A DNA stretch of 58,290 nucleotides, taken from contig CAJUCT010000029.1 of NCBI GenBank assembly GCA_910585015.1, forward strand, positions 1 through 58,290. Reading direction: 5' to 3'. The notes under the pieces were generated by a model. It saw only the letters and a list, made by a program, of their open reading frames with translations. It made no database searches and was not told the origin of the DNA. Position numbers and translations under genes: made by a program. Below, piece by piece: positions 25,721 to 34,467 of the stretch. The stretch is from an uncultured Acetatifactor sp. Its GTDB lineage: Bacteria; Bacillota; Clostridia; Lachnospirales; Lachnospiraceae. The stretch's first letter is position 1. Every line of letters begins with the position of its first letter.

Positions 25721-25944
25721 GGGAACATGCGGAACTCTAACAGCATGAGCCCATATAGTACACTGATAAATATCTGGACGCCTGAAGCGTCCGGATATTT
25801 ATCACTGGTCTGTGTGGTGTATGGGAACATGTGGAACTCTAACAGCATGAGCCCATATAGTACACTGATAAATATCTGGACGCCTGAAGCGTCCGGATAT
25901 TTATCACTGGTCTGTGTGGTGTATGGGAACATGCGGAACTCTAA
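25721..25944 (+). repeat. Palindromic repeat family A, copies 2 and 3 (tandem)
   Basis: GGGAACATG(C/T)GGAACTCTAA occurs at 25721, 25823 and 25925, exactly 102 bp apart. The two intervals are almost identical and fold into GATAAATATCTGGACGC/GCGTCCGGATATTTATC with outer CCCATA/TATGGG pairs. The last terminal repeat ends directly at AAGGAGG of the next gene. This is nearly all of the fmt-peptidase gap. Confidence 0.85.
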
Positions 25945-25959
25945 ATAAGGAGGATTAAT

Positions 25960-26658
25960 ATGATTTATTGGGACCCCACTTATATTCTAGTCATTATTGG
26001 ACTGATCATCAGCCTTGCTGCCAGCGGCATGGTCAACTCGGCTATGAAAAAATACCACAAGGTGCAAAACAGCACAGGCATCACCGGCGCGGATTGTGCC
26101 CGGCGGATATTGGACAACGAGGGGCTGTACTATGTGCAGGTGGAGGATCTGGGCAGCAACGGAGGGGATCACTTTGACCCGTCGGCCAATGCGGTGCGCC
26201 TTTCCCACCAGAATTATTGCGGCAGAACCATCACTGCCATGGGAGTGGCGGCCCATGAGTGCGGCCATGCCATACAGCATGCCCGGGGATACACGCCTAT
26301 CAAGATAAGAACAGCGCTGGTGCCGGTGGTGAACATCGGAAGCAATGCCAGTATGCCTCTGATTCTTTTGGGGGTGGTTCTGAGTTGGAACCAGCTGCTG
26401 ATACAGCTGGGAATCATCGCCTTTTCCCTCACGGTGCTATTTCAGCTGGCCACCCTGCCGGTGGAATTTAACGCTTCCAGCAGGGCACTGGAGCGTCTGG
26501 AACACTACGGCATTGTCACGGCCCAGGAGAACAAGGGCTGCAGAAAGGTACTCAGTGCCGCTGCCATGACCTATGTGGCAGGCACACTGGCGGCAGTGCT
26601 GCAGCTGCTGCGTCTGATCCTGCTCTTTGGGGGCGGCGGTCGGCGCAGAGACGATTGA
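25960..26658 (+). CDS. YugP-type membrane zinc metallopeptidase
   Basis: A 232-residue integral membrane protein with an N-terminal helix, HECGH zinc motif (AAHECGHAIQ, about 94-103), further helices, and an E in LPVEFNASSRA (about 168) that fits the third ligand. This is the YugP/PF04298 family, found next to the def-fmt-rsmB run in many Firmicutes; its substrates are unknown. It ends GGGGRRRDD. Start ATG 25960 has AAGGAGG, adjacent to the family A repeat. Confidence 0.85.
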   Translation: MIYWDPTYILVIIGLIISLAASGMVNSAMKKYHKVQNSTGITGADCARRILDNEGLYYVQVEDLGSNGGDHFDPSANAVRLSHQNYCGRTITAMGVAAHECGHAIQHARGYTPIKIRTALVPVVNIGSNASMPLILLGVVLSWNQLLIQLGIIAFSLTVLFQLATLPVEFNASSRALERLEHYGIVTAQENKGCRKVLSAAAMTYVAGTLAAVLQLLRLILLFGGGGRRRDD

Positions 26659-26680
26659 GATCTGAAAAAGGAAGATAACC

Positions 26681-27985
26681 ATGGCGGAGAATGTAAGGGA
26701 GATTGTGTTGGACACCCTGCTGGAGATGGAGCGCGGCAAGGTGTACTCCAACCAGATCATCAAGGCTGTGCTGGACAAATATGACTATCTGGACAGACAG
26801 GAAAAACGCTTTATCAAACGCCTGGCCGAGGGTTGTGTGGAGCGCAGGATAGAACTTGACTATATACTGGACCAGTATTCCAACGTGCCGACAGCCAAAA
26901 TGAAGCCCCTGATCCGCTGCCTTATGCGTATGAGTGTCTACCAGATACTGTACATGGACAGTGTGCCGGACAGCGCCGCCTGCAATGAGGCGGTGAAGCT
27001 GGCAGGCAGGCGGAAATTCACCAATCTGAAAGGCTTTGTGAACGGCGTACTGCGCAAGGTCATATCCCGGAAGGACTGTATTCCCCTGCCGGATCCGGAA
27101 GGGGATCCGCTGCAATACCTGTCCGTGCGGTATTCCATGCCGGAGTGGATTGTGCGGATGTGGCTGGCGGAATATGGAGAGGAACAGGCCCGGGAGTTGC
27201 TTGAGCAGCTGCTGGCGGTACACCCGGTGACCATCCGCTTTGTCTCCCGGGTGACGGAGGCGCAGAGGCAGGACTATATCCGGCGCTGGCAGCAGCGGGG
27301 AGTCCGGGTGACCCGGTCAGATGCTCTGGAGTATGCTTATTATCTGGAGGGTGTTCTTGGCGTGGCGGCGCTGGAAGGTTATGAGGAAGGCGCTTTTCTG
27401 GTGCAGGATGTCAGTTCCATGCTCTGCGTGGAGGCGGCGGGCCTGCGAGAGGGGGACAGGGTAATGGACGTGTGCGCCGCCCCCGGCGGCAAAGCCCTGT
27501 TGGCGGCCCAGAAAGCGTCCCATGTGCTGGCCAGGGACGTGTCGGAACCCAAGCTGCTGAGAATCCGGGAAAACGCCCGCCGCATGGGGCTGGAGGAAAA
27601 GCTGGAGTTGGAACTCTGGGACGCCCGACGGACAGACGAGGCCAGGCGGGAGAGCGCGGATGTGGTTTTCATGGACGTGCCCTGTTCAGGGTTGGGTGTC
27701 CTGGGCAAAAAGAGGGATATCAAGTATCATGTGACACCGGAGAGTCTGGAGAGCCTGATAGAACTGCAGCGCCAGATCGTACAGGGCAGCTGGCAGTATG
27801 TAAAGCCCGGCGGTGTGCTGATGTACAGCACCTGCACCATCAACAGGCGGGAAAACCAGGAGGCCTGCGACTGGATCTGCGGGAACTTTCCTTTTGTCCT
27901 GGAGGAAAGCAGGCAGCTGCTGCCCCGGCAGGCCCAAATGGACGGCTTTTTTTACGCAAGGCTGCGGCGAGTTGAGTCTGTGTAA
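26681..27985 (+). CDS. rsmB: 16S rRNA m5C967 methyltransferase RsmB
   Basis: A 434-residue protein: an NusB-like N-terminal RNA-binding domain (about 1-135) and a Rossmann methyltransferase. SAM motif VCAAPGGKA, the DVPCSGLG segment with the release cysteine, and YSTCTINRREN with the catalytic cysteine are intact. It methylates C967 of 16S rRNA in well-studied relatives. The stop codon lies at the edge of a family A repeat, so the last few codons (RVESV) may derive from it. Confidence 0.92.
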   Translation: MAENVREIVLDTLLEMERGKVYSNQIIKAVLDKYDYLDRQEKRFIKRLAEGCVERRIELDYILDQYSNVPTAKMKPLIRCLMRMSVYQILYMDSVPDSAACNEAVKLAGRRKFTNLKGFVNGVLRKVISRKDCIPLPDPEGDPLQYLSVRYSMPEWIVRMWLAEYGEEQARELLEQLLAVHPVTIRFVSRVTEAQRQDYIRRWQQRGVRVTRSDALEYAYYLEGVLGVAALEGYEEGAFLVQDVSSMLCVEAAGLREGDRVMDVCAAPGGKALLAAQKASHVLARDVSEPKLLRIRENARRMGLEEKLELELWDARRTDEARRESADVVFMDVPCSGLGVLGKKRDIKYHVTPESLESLIELQRQIVQGSWQYVKPGGVLMYSTCTINRRENQEACDWICGNFPFVLEESRQLLPRQAQMDGFFYARLRRVESV

Positions 27986-28169
27986 TGAATGTCTGGACGC
28001 CTAAAGCGGCCGGACAATCATCACGTGGATTGTGTGATGGAAGGGAACATGCGGTACTCTTAAATCAGCATGTTCCCGTACAGCACACTGATGAATGTCT
28101 GGACGCCTAAAGCGGCCGGACAATCATCACGTGGATTGTGTGATGGAAGGGAACATGCGGTACTCTTAA
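27984..28169 (+). repeat. Palindromic repeat family A, copies 4 and 5
   Basis: GGGAACATGCGGTACTCTTAA occurs at 28043 and 28149 (period 106). The full unit has GCATGTTCCC/GGGAACATGC and GATGAATGTCTGG/CCGGACAATCATC arms; a partial unit precedes it from the end of rsmB. It fills the rsmB-rlmN gap and ends next to the rlmN ribosome-binding site. Confidence 0.85.
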
Positions 28170-28188
28170 TAAGAAAGGTTGGGGTGTG

Positions 28189-29241
28189 ATGTGGAAGACC
28201 CAAAGCGGAAAATTGGATATCAAGTCCCTGTCGCTCCCACAGCTGCAGGAGGAACTGACGGCTCTGGGGGAGAAGCCTTTCCGGGCCCGGCAGCTTTATC
28301 AATGGATGCATCAGAAGCTGGCCAGGGACTATGACAGCATGACCAACCTGCCCGGGGAACTGCGCAGGAAGCTGGCGGAGCGTTATGCCTGCACTTGCCT
28401 GCGGCAGGTACAGATGCAGGAGTCCCGGATAGACGGTACGAAAAAGTTTCTCTTTGCCCTGGAGGACGGCCATGTGGTGGAGAGCGTGTGGATGCGCTAT
28501 AAGCACGGCAACAGCGTATGCATCTCCTCTCAGGTGGGATGCAGGATGGGGTGTAAATTCTGCGCATCCACTCTGGGGGGACTGGTGCGGGGGCTTTTGC
28601 CCGGAGAGATGTTGGACCAGATTTATGCCATCAGCCTGCTCACAGGGGAGAGAGTGTCCAATGTGGTGGTTATGGGTACGGGGGAGCCCCTGGACAACTA
28701 TGACAGTCTGCTGCAGTTCCTGCGGCTTCTGACAGACGAACAGGGACTGCACATCAGTGCCAGAAATATCACAGTATCCACCTGCGGGCTGGTGCCGGAG
28801 ATGAGGAGACTGGCCAAGGAGAAGCTGCAGATCACCCTGGCCCTGTCGCTTCATGCCGCCACCGACGAGAAGCGCAGGAGCCTTATGCCTGTTGCCAACC
28901 GTTACAGCATAGCACAGCTGATGGAGGCATGCGGATATTATTTTGATCAGACAGGGAGGCGTATCACCTTTGAATACAGTCTGGTGGGCGGCGTAAACGA
29001 TACCCGGGAGGATGCCCGGCTGCTGGCGGGGCTGGCGGGGCCGCTGCGATGCCACGTGAACCTGATTCCGGTAAATCCCATCAAGGAGCGGGAATACGTG
29101 CAGTCCGAGGCGGGCCGGATACAGGCTTTTAAAAATCTGCTTGAAAAAAATGGAATTAATGTTACTATAAGAAGGGAAATGGGGAGGGACATCGACGGTG
29201 CCTGCGGGCAGCTGAGACGTTCCTATATGCAGGAGGAGTAG
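28189..29241 (+). CDS. rlmN: 23S rRNA (A2503-C2) / tRNA methyltransferase RlmN
   Basis: A 350-residue radical-SAM methylase. The cluster motif CRMGCKFCAST is near residue 119, GTGEPLDNYD near 165, and the second catalytic cysteine is likely in the C-terminal REMGRDIDGACGQL. It methylates A2503 of 23S rRNA and A37 of some tRNAs. The start ATG 28189 has AAAGG about 10 bases upstream; GTG 28186 is possible. The stop nearly touches the phosphatase start. Confidence 0.93.
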   Translation: MWKTQSGKLDIKSLSLPQLQEELTALGEKPFRARQLYQWMHQKLARDYDSMTNLPGELRRKLAERYACTCLRQVQMQESRIDGTKKFLFALEDGHVVESVWMRYKHGNSVCISSQVGCRMGCKFCASTLGGLVRGLLPGEMLDQIYAISLLTGERVSNVVVMGTGEPLDNYDSLLQFLRLLTDEQGLHISARNITVSTCGLVPEMRRLAKEKLQITLALSLHAATDEKRRSLMPVANRYSIAQLMEACGYYFDQTGRRITFEYSLVGGVNDTREDARLLAGLAGPLRCHVNLIPVNPIKEREYVQSEAGRIQAFKNLLEKNGINVTIRREMGRDIDGACGQLRRSYMQEE

Positions 29242-29243
29242 AC

Positions 29244-29972
29244 GTGCTAAAGACGTTTTCAATCACCGATATCGGCAGGAAGAGAAAACAGAATCAGGAC
29301 TATGTGTTCACCTCGGAGCGGGCCATTGGGAATCTGCCCAACCTGTTCATCGTGGCGGACGGCATGGGAGGGCATAAGGCCGGGGAGTATGCGTCAAAAT
29401 ATACCGTGGAGACCATTTGCAACTGTGTGGAGCGGTCCTTTGAGAAGAATCCCATGTTGATTTTGCAGAAGGCGATTGAGACAGCCAACATCCATATCCG
29501 CAGGAGGGCCAGCGAGGATGAGAGTCTGGAGGGGATGGGCACCACCGTGGTGGCGGCCACCTGTCTGGGGATGCATCTGCAAGTGGCCAATGTGGGGGAC
29601 AGCAGGCTCTACGTGGTGAATGAAGGAATCCGGCAGATCACCAGAGACCATTCCCTGGTGGAGGAGATGGTGCGGATGGGAGGCATCAACAGGGAAGCCG
29701 CCCGCAACCATCCGGACAAGAACATTATCACCAGAGCCATAGGGGCCAACGATACCGTGGAAGCGGATTTTTTTACTGTGGAACTGACAGCGGGGGATAT
29801 CGTGCTGCTGTGTTCGGACGGCCTGACCAATATGCTGGAGGATCAGGAGATTCAGGAAATACTGGGCGGTTATGGGGAACTGCCCGAGAAGGCCCAGAGG
29901 CTGATAGAGACGGCCAACGCCCACGGCGGCAAGGACAATATCGCCGTGATCCTGATTGAGCCGCGGGACTGA
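29244..29972 (+). CDS. stp: PP2C-type Ser/Thr protein phosphatase
   Basis: A 242-residue PPM phosphatase. The metal-site motifs are present: R-x-x-N-Q-D at the start, VADGMGGH near residue 37, GTT and VGDSRLY, then LLCSDGL and GGKDNIAVI. It should reverse phosphorylation by the PrkC kinase encoded just downstream. The start is GTG 29244, two bases after the rlmN stop with an AGGAGGAG site. Confidence 0.93.
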   Translation: MLKTFSITDIGRKRKQNQDYVFTSERAIGNLPNLFIVADGMGGHKAGEYASKYTVETICNCVERSFEKNPMLILQKAIETANIHIRRRASEDESLEGMGTTVVAATCLGMHLQVANVGDSRLYVVNEGIRQITRDHSLVEEMVRMGGINREAARNHPDKNIITRAIGANDTVEADFFTVELTAGDIVLLCSDGLTNMLEDQEIQEILGGYGELPEKAQRLIETANAHGGKDNIAVILIEPRD

Positions 29973-30031
29973 CGGGGCGGATTGGTTCCTGATCCAGATT
30001 GGCACAGAGTAGTGAGAACGGAGAAAGAAGC

Positions 30032-32164
30032 ATGGTAAAAATAGGGATGATGATTGGCGACCGCTATGAGATACTGGAGAAAATCGGTACCGGCGGCATG
30101 TCCGATGTATATAAAGCGAAATGTCATAAGTTGAACCGTTATGTGGCAGTGAAGGTGCTGAAACAGGAATTCAGTGAGAACGAGAATTTTGTGTCCAAGT
30201 TTCGGATCGAAGCCCAGGCGGCGGCAAGCCTGATGCACCCCAATATTGTCAACGTGTACGATGTGGGGGCGGAGAATGACATTTACTATATCGTCATGGA
30301 ACTGGTGGAAGGTATCACACTGAAAAAGTATATTGAGCGGAAGGCCAGGCTGTCCTACAAGGAGGCTGTAAGTATCGCCATCCAGGTGAGCATGGGCATC
30401 GAGGCCGCCCACAACAACCATATCATCCATCGGGACATCAAGCCCCAGAATATCATCATTTCCCGGGAGGGGAAGGTGAAGGTGACGGATTTTGGCATTG
30501 CCAAGGCCGCTACCAGCAATACTATCACCTCCAATGTAATGGGATCTGTGCATTACACCTCGCCGGAGCAGGCCAGGGGCGGCTACAGCGATGAGAAGAG
30601 TGATATTTATTCCCTGGGTATCACTCTGTTTGAGATGCTGACGGGACGTGTGCCATTCAACGGGGAGACCACAGTGGCTATAGCCATCAAGCACATCCAG
30701 GAGGAGATGACATCCCCCAAGGAATTTGTGCCGGAGATCCCCGGCAGTGTGGAAGCCATCGTGATGAAGTGCTGCCAGAAATCTCCTGACAGGCGCTACC
30801 AGAACATGGCGGAGGTGATTGCGGATCTGAAACAGTCCCTGATCAGCCCGGACGAAGACTTTGTGGTGGCCAGAGATATGGACGAGGAGGCCAGCACCCG
30901 GACCATCTCCGAGGCGGAGATGGTGCAGATTAAGAGAAAAGCCCAGCGCCAGGACGCCTACGAGGAGCAGATGCGCCTGAATTCCCAGTACACCAGACCT
31001 CCCCAGGATGAAGAGTATGACGGGGACGATGAGTATTATGAGGAAGACGAATATGACGGCGGGGACAGCCGCATGGAAAAGGTGACCGTCGTGCTGGCCG
31101 TGTTGGCCGGAGTGGTCATCTGCGCGGTGATCCTGGTGCTGGTGGGCAGGGTATTCGGGTTTATGAACAAAGACGATATTGGCAGTAAGATTGATACAGA
31201 AACAGAGGAGAGCAGCGGCGTGATACTGCCGGAGGGCACCACTTCCCCGGAGGGAGGACAGGGCAGCGCGTTGACTGTGCAGATGGTGGACGTACTGGGG
31301 TGGAATGTGGAGGATGCCAAGAGAGAGATCGTGCGCATCGGCCTGGTTCCCGAAGTCAATACAATAGAGTCCGAGACCTACGAGGAAAATACGGTGATCA
31401 CCACGGACATTGCGGCGGGTGAAGAGGTGGAGGTAAACAGCGTTGTGGTCCTGACGGTCAGCGCCGGTACTGAGGCCGTGTCCGTGCCGGATGTGATGGG
31501 GCTGACCTACGAGGAAGCCTACAACAAGATCACCGCGGAGGGGCTTCTGGTAAACCGTCTGGAAAGCTATACCGGCCTGGTGGAAAAGGGCAGGGTGATC
31601 AGCCAGCTTCCCGTGGGAGGAGAGCCTGCGGCCAAGGGATCCACAGTCAACGTGAATGTGAGCCTGGGACTGGAGGACAATAAAGTGGCCATGCCTAATC
31701 TTATCGGCTGCGATCAGATTGAGGCCGAGGAATGGATACACGAAAACGGTATGATCCTGCAGTCCATAGGGCAGGAATACAGTGACATCATTGCCAAGGA
31801 TCTGGTCTGTTACCAGAACTTTTCCGTGGGAACCCCTCTGGATCCGGGCACTCCTATTGCGTTTTCTATCAGCCTTGGCAAGGACCCGGCAAGCGGTATC
31901 ACCTATAAATGTAACGCCTCCATAGCGGCCCCCAGCATCAGCGAGGCTCCGGATTACTCCTCCGGCAGCGATGTGCATGTGACGCTGGTGACGGATGCCG
32001 GAAATGTCCTGATGGATGTTGTTACCAGCACGTTCCCCCAGACAGTGAACGTTTATGGAATCTCCTCACAATGGGGAACCATCACTCTGACTTACACGGT
32101 GACGGTGGACGGTGTACCCCAGAGCAAATCCGTGGAGCGGAGGATAGAATTTGAACAGGAATAG
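30032..32164 (+). CDS. prkC: PASTA-domain Ser/Thr protein kinase
   Basis: A 710-residue membrane kinase. The kinase domain (about 1-270) has GTGGMSDVYKA, the lysine of AVKVL, HRDIKPQN and DFGIAK. An acidic, low-complexity linker leads to one transmembrane helix (about 350-377). The outside part carries three PASTA repeats (IGLVPEV, VPDVMGLTYEEA and MPNLIGCDQIEA segments) and a tail of about 100 residues ending in strands. PASTA kinases sense muropeptides or lipid II and control growth, division or germination. The stop codon is 16 bases from rsgA. Confidence 0.94.
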   Translation: MVKIGMMIGDRYEILEKIGTGGMSDVYKAKCHKLNRYVAVKVLKQEFSENENFVSKFRIEAQAAASLMHPNIVNVYDVGAENDIYYIVMELVEGITLKKYIERKARLSYKEAVSIAIQVSMGIEAAHNNHIIHRDIKPQNIIISREGKVKVTDFGIAKAATSNTITSNVMGSVHYTSPEQARGGYSDEKSDIYSLGITLFEMLTGRVPFNGETTVAIAIKHIQEEMTSPKEFVPEIPGSVEAIVMKCCQKSPDRRYQNMAEVIADLKQSLISPDEDFVVARDMDEEASTRTISEAEMVQIKRKAQRQDAYEEQMRLNSQYTRPPQDEEYDGDDEYYEEDEYDGGDSRMEKVTVVLAVLAGVVICAVILVLVGRVFGFMNKDDIGSKIDTETEESSGVILPEGTTSPEGGQGSALTVQMVDVLGWNVEDAKREIVRIGLVPEVNTIESETYEENTVITTDIAAGEEVEVNSVVVLTVSAGTEAVSVPDVMGLTYEEAYNKITAEGLLVNRLESYTGLVEKGRVISQLPVGGEPAAKGSTVNVNVSLGLEDNKVAMPNLIGCDQIEAEEWIHENGMILQSIGQEYSDIIAKDLVCYQNFSVGTPLDPGTPIAFSISLGKDPASGITYKCNASIAAPSISEAPDYSSGSDVHVTLVTDAGNVLMDVVTSTFPQTVNVYGISSQWGTITLTYTVTVDGVPQSKSVERRIEFEQE

Positions 32165-32179
32165 GAAGGGCTTTTGCTT

Positions 32180-33064
32180 ATGCGGGGGAAAATCATAAAG
32201 GGGATTGCGGGGTTTTATTATGTGCATGTGCCGGATCGAGGGATATATGAGTGCAAGGCAAAAGGAATTTTCCGCAAGGAGCAGATAAAGCCGCTGGTGG
32301 GGGATGACGTGGAGATTGACCTGCTGGACGAGGCGGAGAAGAAGGGGAATATCCGCACCCTGCTGCCCCGATCCAGCCAGTTGATCCGTCCTGCGGTGGC
32401 CAATGTGGATCAGGCATTGGTGATATTTGCCATCACCTGCCCCCAGCCAAACTTCAATCTCCTGGATCGTTTTTTGGTTATGATGCGGCAGCAGGGGCTT
32501 CCCTGTATTATCTGTCTGAACAAGCTGGATCTGGATCAGGAGGGAAAGGGCCGGGATTATGCGGATATCTACAGAGCCTGCGGTTACCCTGTTTTGACGG
32601 TCAGCGCTGCCGGGAAGCAAGGCATAGAGCGGCTGAAGGAGCAGCTTAGGGGCAGGACCACCACAGTGGCAGGCCCCAGCGGCGTGGGCAAGTCCTCCCT
32701 GGTGAACTGTCTGCAGTCCGGCACGGTCATGGAGACCGGGGAGATCAGCGAGAAGATCGAGAGGGGAAGGCATACCACCAGGCACAGCGAATTGATTGCC
32801 CTGGGTGAGGACACCTATATCCTGGATACGCCGGGCTTTAGTTCTCTGGGGCTGTTTGACTTGGAGAAGGAACAGCTGTCGGCGTACTATCCGGAATTTC
32901 GAGACTTTGAGGTATCCTGCCGCTTCGGGGGCTGCACCCACACCGCAGAGCCGGAATGCGCCGTCAAGCAGGCGCTGGAGCAGGGGCAGATCAGCAGGCT
33001 GCGGTATGAGAATTATTGCCAGTTATATGAGGAACTGAAGTTGAGAAAACCTGTATACAGATAA
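32180..33064 (+). CDS. rsgA: Ribosome small-subunit GTPase RsgA
   Basis: A 294-residue circularly permuted GTPase: an OB fold (about 1-65), the GTPase with NKLD (G4), GPSGVGKSS (G1) and DTPGF (G3) in permuted order, and a C-terminal zinc domain with C...CTHTAEPEC. It assists 30S maturation. I chose ATG 32180 because GAAGGG is 9 bases upstream; TTG 32174 is too close. The PrkC-Stp-RsgA order is conserved in Firmicutes, where PrkC can phosphorylate RsgA. Confidence 0.93.
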   Translation: MRGKIIKGIAGFYYVHVPDRGIYECKAKGIFRKEQIKPLVGDDVEIDLLDEAEKKGNIRTLLPRSSQLIRPAVANVDQALVIFAITCPQPNFNLLDRFLVMMRQQGLPCIICLNKLDLDQEGKGRDYADIYRACGYPVLTVSAAGKQGIERLKEQLRGRTTTVAGPSGVGKSSLVNCLQSGTVMETGEISEKIERGRHTTRHSELIALGEDTYILDTPGFSSLGLFDLEKEQLSAYYPEFRDFEVSCRFGGCTHTAEPECAVKQALEQGQISRLRYENYCQLYEELKLRKPVYR

Positions 33065-33189
33065 AATGCAGGGATTGACGCAAAGACAAAAGAGCACAGC
33101 TGTGTGATTGAGAGCATATAGGGAATATGCGGAATTTTGGAAGATAAAAAAGCCTGTAAAAGCAAGGCTTTCAGGAGGAAATAGAGAGT

Positions 33190-34287
33190 ATGAAATTAGG
33201 AATCGTAGGACTCCCCAATGTGGGAAAAAGTACTTTGTTTAATTCGTTGACCAAGGCTGGGGCGGAGTCGGCCAACTACCCCTTTTGCACCATCGACCCC
33301 AATGTGGGCATCGTGGCGGTGCCGGATCAGAGACTGAAACTGCTGGGGGACATGTACAAATCCAAGAAAGTGACTCCGGCAGTTATTGAGTTTGTGGACA
33401 TCGCAGGTCTGGTGAAAGGGGCCTCCAAGGGGGAGGGCCTGGGTAACCAGTTTTTGAGCAATATCCGGGAGGTAGATGCCATTGTCCACGTGGTGCGGTG
33501 TTTTGAGGACAGCAATGTGATCCATGTGGACGGCAGCGTGGACCCCATGAGGGACATAGAAACTATCAATCTGGAACTGATTTTTTCCGATCTGGAGATT
33601 CTGGAGAGACGCTATGCCAAGGTGGCCAAGGCAGCGCGGATGGACAAGACTCTGGCCAAGGAGGAAGCCCTGCTGGTGCGGGTCAAAGAACACCTGGAAA
33701 GCGGCAGGATGGCCAAGAGCATGGACCTGGAGGACGAGGATGAACAGGAGTTGATGCGCTCCTACAACCTGCTTACCTATAAGCCGGTGATCTATGCCGC
33801 CAATGTGGCTGAAGAAGACCTGGCGGACGACGGCGGCTCCAATGCTCATGTGACGGCGGTGCGGCAGTTTGCCGCCGGGGAGGACAGTGAAGTTTTCGTG
33901 ATCTGTGCCCAGATTGAGCAGGAGATCGCGGAACTGGACGACGACGAGAAAGCCATGTTCCTGGAGGATCTGGGCATCGCGCAGTCCGGCCTGGACAAGC
34001 TGATTGCCGCCAGTTACCGCCTGCTGGGACTCATGAGTTTTCTGACGGCGGGGGAGGACGAGACCAGAGCCTGGACCATCAAGATCGGCACCAAAGCCCC
34101 CCAGGCCGCAGGCAAGATCCACTCCGATTTCGAGCGCGGCTTCATCAAGGCGGAGGTAGTCAACTACAAGGATCTCCTAGAGCAGGGCTCTCTGGCCGCC
34201 GCCCGGGAAAAGGGACTGGTGGGCATGGAGGGCAAGGACTATGTAGTTCGGGACGGCGACGTAATTCTCTTTCGCTTTAACGTATAG
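33190..34287 (+). CDS. ychF: Ribosome-binding ATPase YchF
   Basis: A 365-residue Obg-family protein with G1 GLPNVGKST at residues 7-15, G3 DIAGLV, and the NVAEED segment in the position of G4, which is why YchF prefers ATP. A coiled-coil insert lies about 125-175 and the TGS domain at the end (TWTIKIGTKAPQAAGKIH). GGAGG is 11 bases before ATG 33190. A small AAAGCC/GGCTTT hairpin lies just upstream. Function: linked to translation and oxidative stress. Confidence 0.94.
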   Translation: MKLGIVGLPNVGKSTLFNSLTKAGAESANYPFCTIDPNVGIVAVPDQRLKLLGDMYKSKKVTPAVIEFVDIAGLVKGASKGEGLGNQFLSNIREVDAIVHVVRCFEDSNVIHVDGSVDPMRDIETINLELIFSDLEILERRYAKVAKAARMDKTLAKEEALLVRVKEHLESGRMAKSMDLEDEDEQELMRSYNLLTYKPVIYAANVAEEDLADDGGSNAHVTAVRQFAAGEDSEVFVICAQIEQEIAELDDDEKAMFLEDLGIAQSGLDKLIAASYRLLGLMSFLTAGEDETRAWTIKIGTKAPQAAGKIHSDFERGFIKAEVVNYKDLLEQGSLAAAREKGLVGMEGKDYVVRDGDVILFRFNV

Positions 34288-34303
34288 GCAGTTGTCGGTT
34301 TAA

Positions 34304-34451
34304 GGTATAATGAGCAAAATGCTTTGCGTTTAGTTCCTCTGAACAGAGTATGCGCCAAGGCGCAAGGAATCATGGTATAATGAGCAAAACGCTTTCCGTT
34401 TTGCTCTTCTGAACTAAGTGTGCGCCAAGGCGCACAGAATCATGGTATAAT
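34304..34451 (+). repeat. 70-bp tandem repeat carrying TATAAT, before lgt
   Basis: GGTATAATGA recurs at 34304, 34374 and 34444. Each full unit contains a first hairpin (in unit 2 GAGCAAAACG/CGTTTTGCTC, perfect) and a second (GTGCGCC-AA-GGCGCAC). Copies 2 and 3 read TGGTATAAT, an extended -10 box. The array may supply several promoters for lgt. Confidence 0.7.
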
Positions 34452-34467
34452 GAAAGGATATTAAGAT

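Noticed and set aside
25727..25948. A 73-codon protein encoded by the repeat array before the YugP-type gene
   Set aside because: The frame consists only of two repeat units; the sequence is explained by the palindromic element and has no ribosome-binding site.
29870..31978. Very long open frame (702 codons) on the minus strand opposite prkC
   Set aside because: It is a shadow of the GC-rich prkC gene: histidine-rich, without family motifs or a ribosome-binding site.
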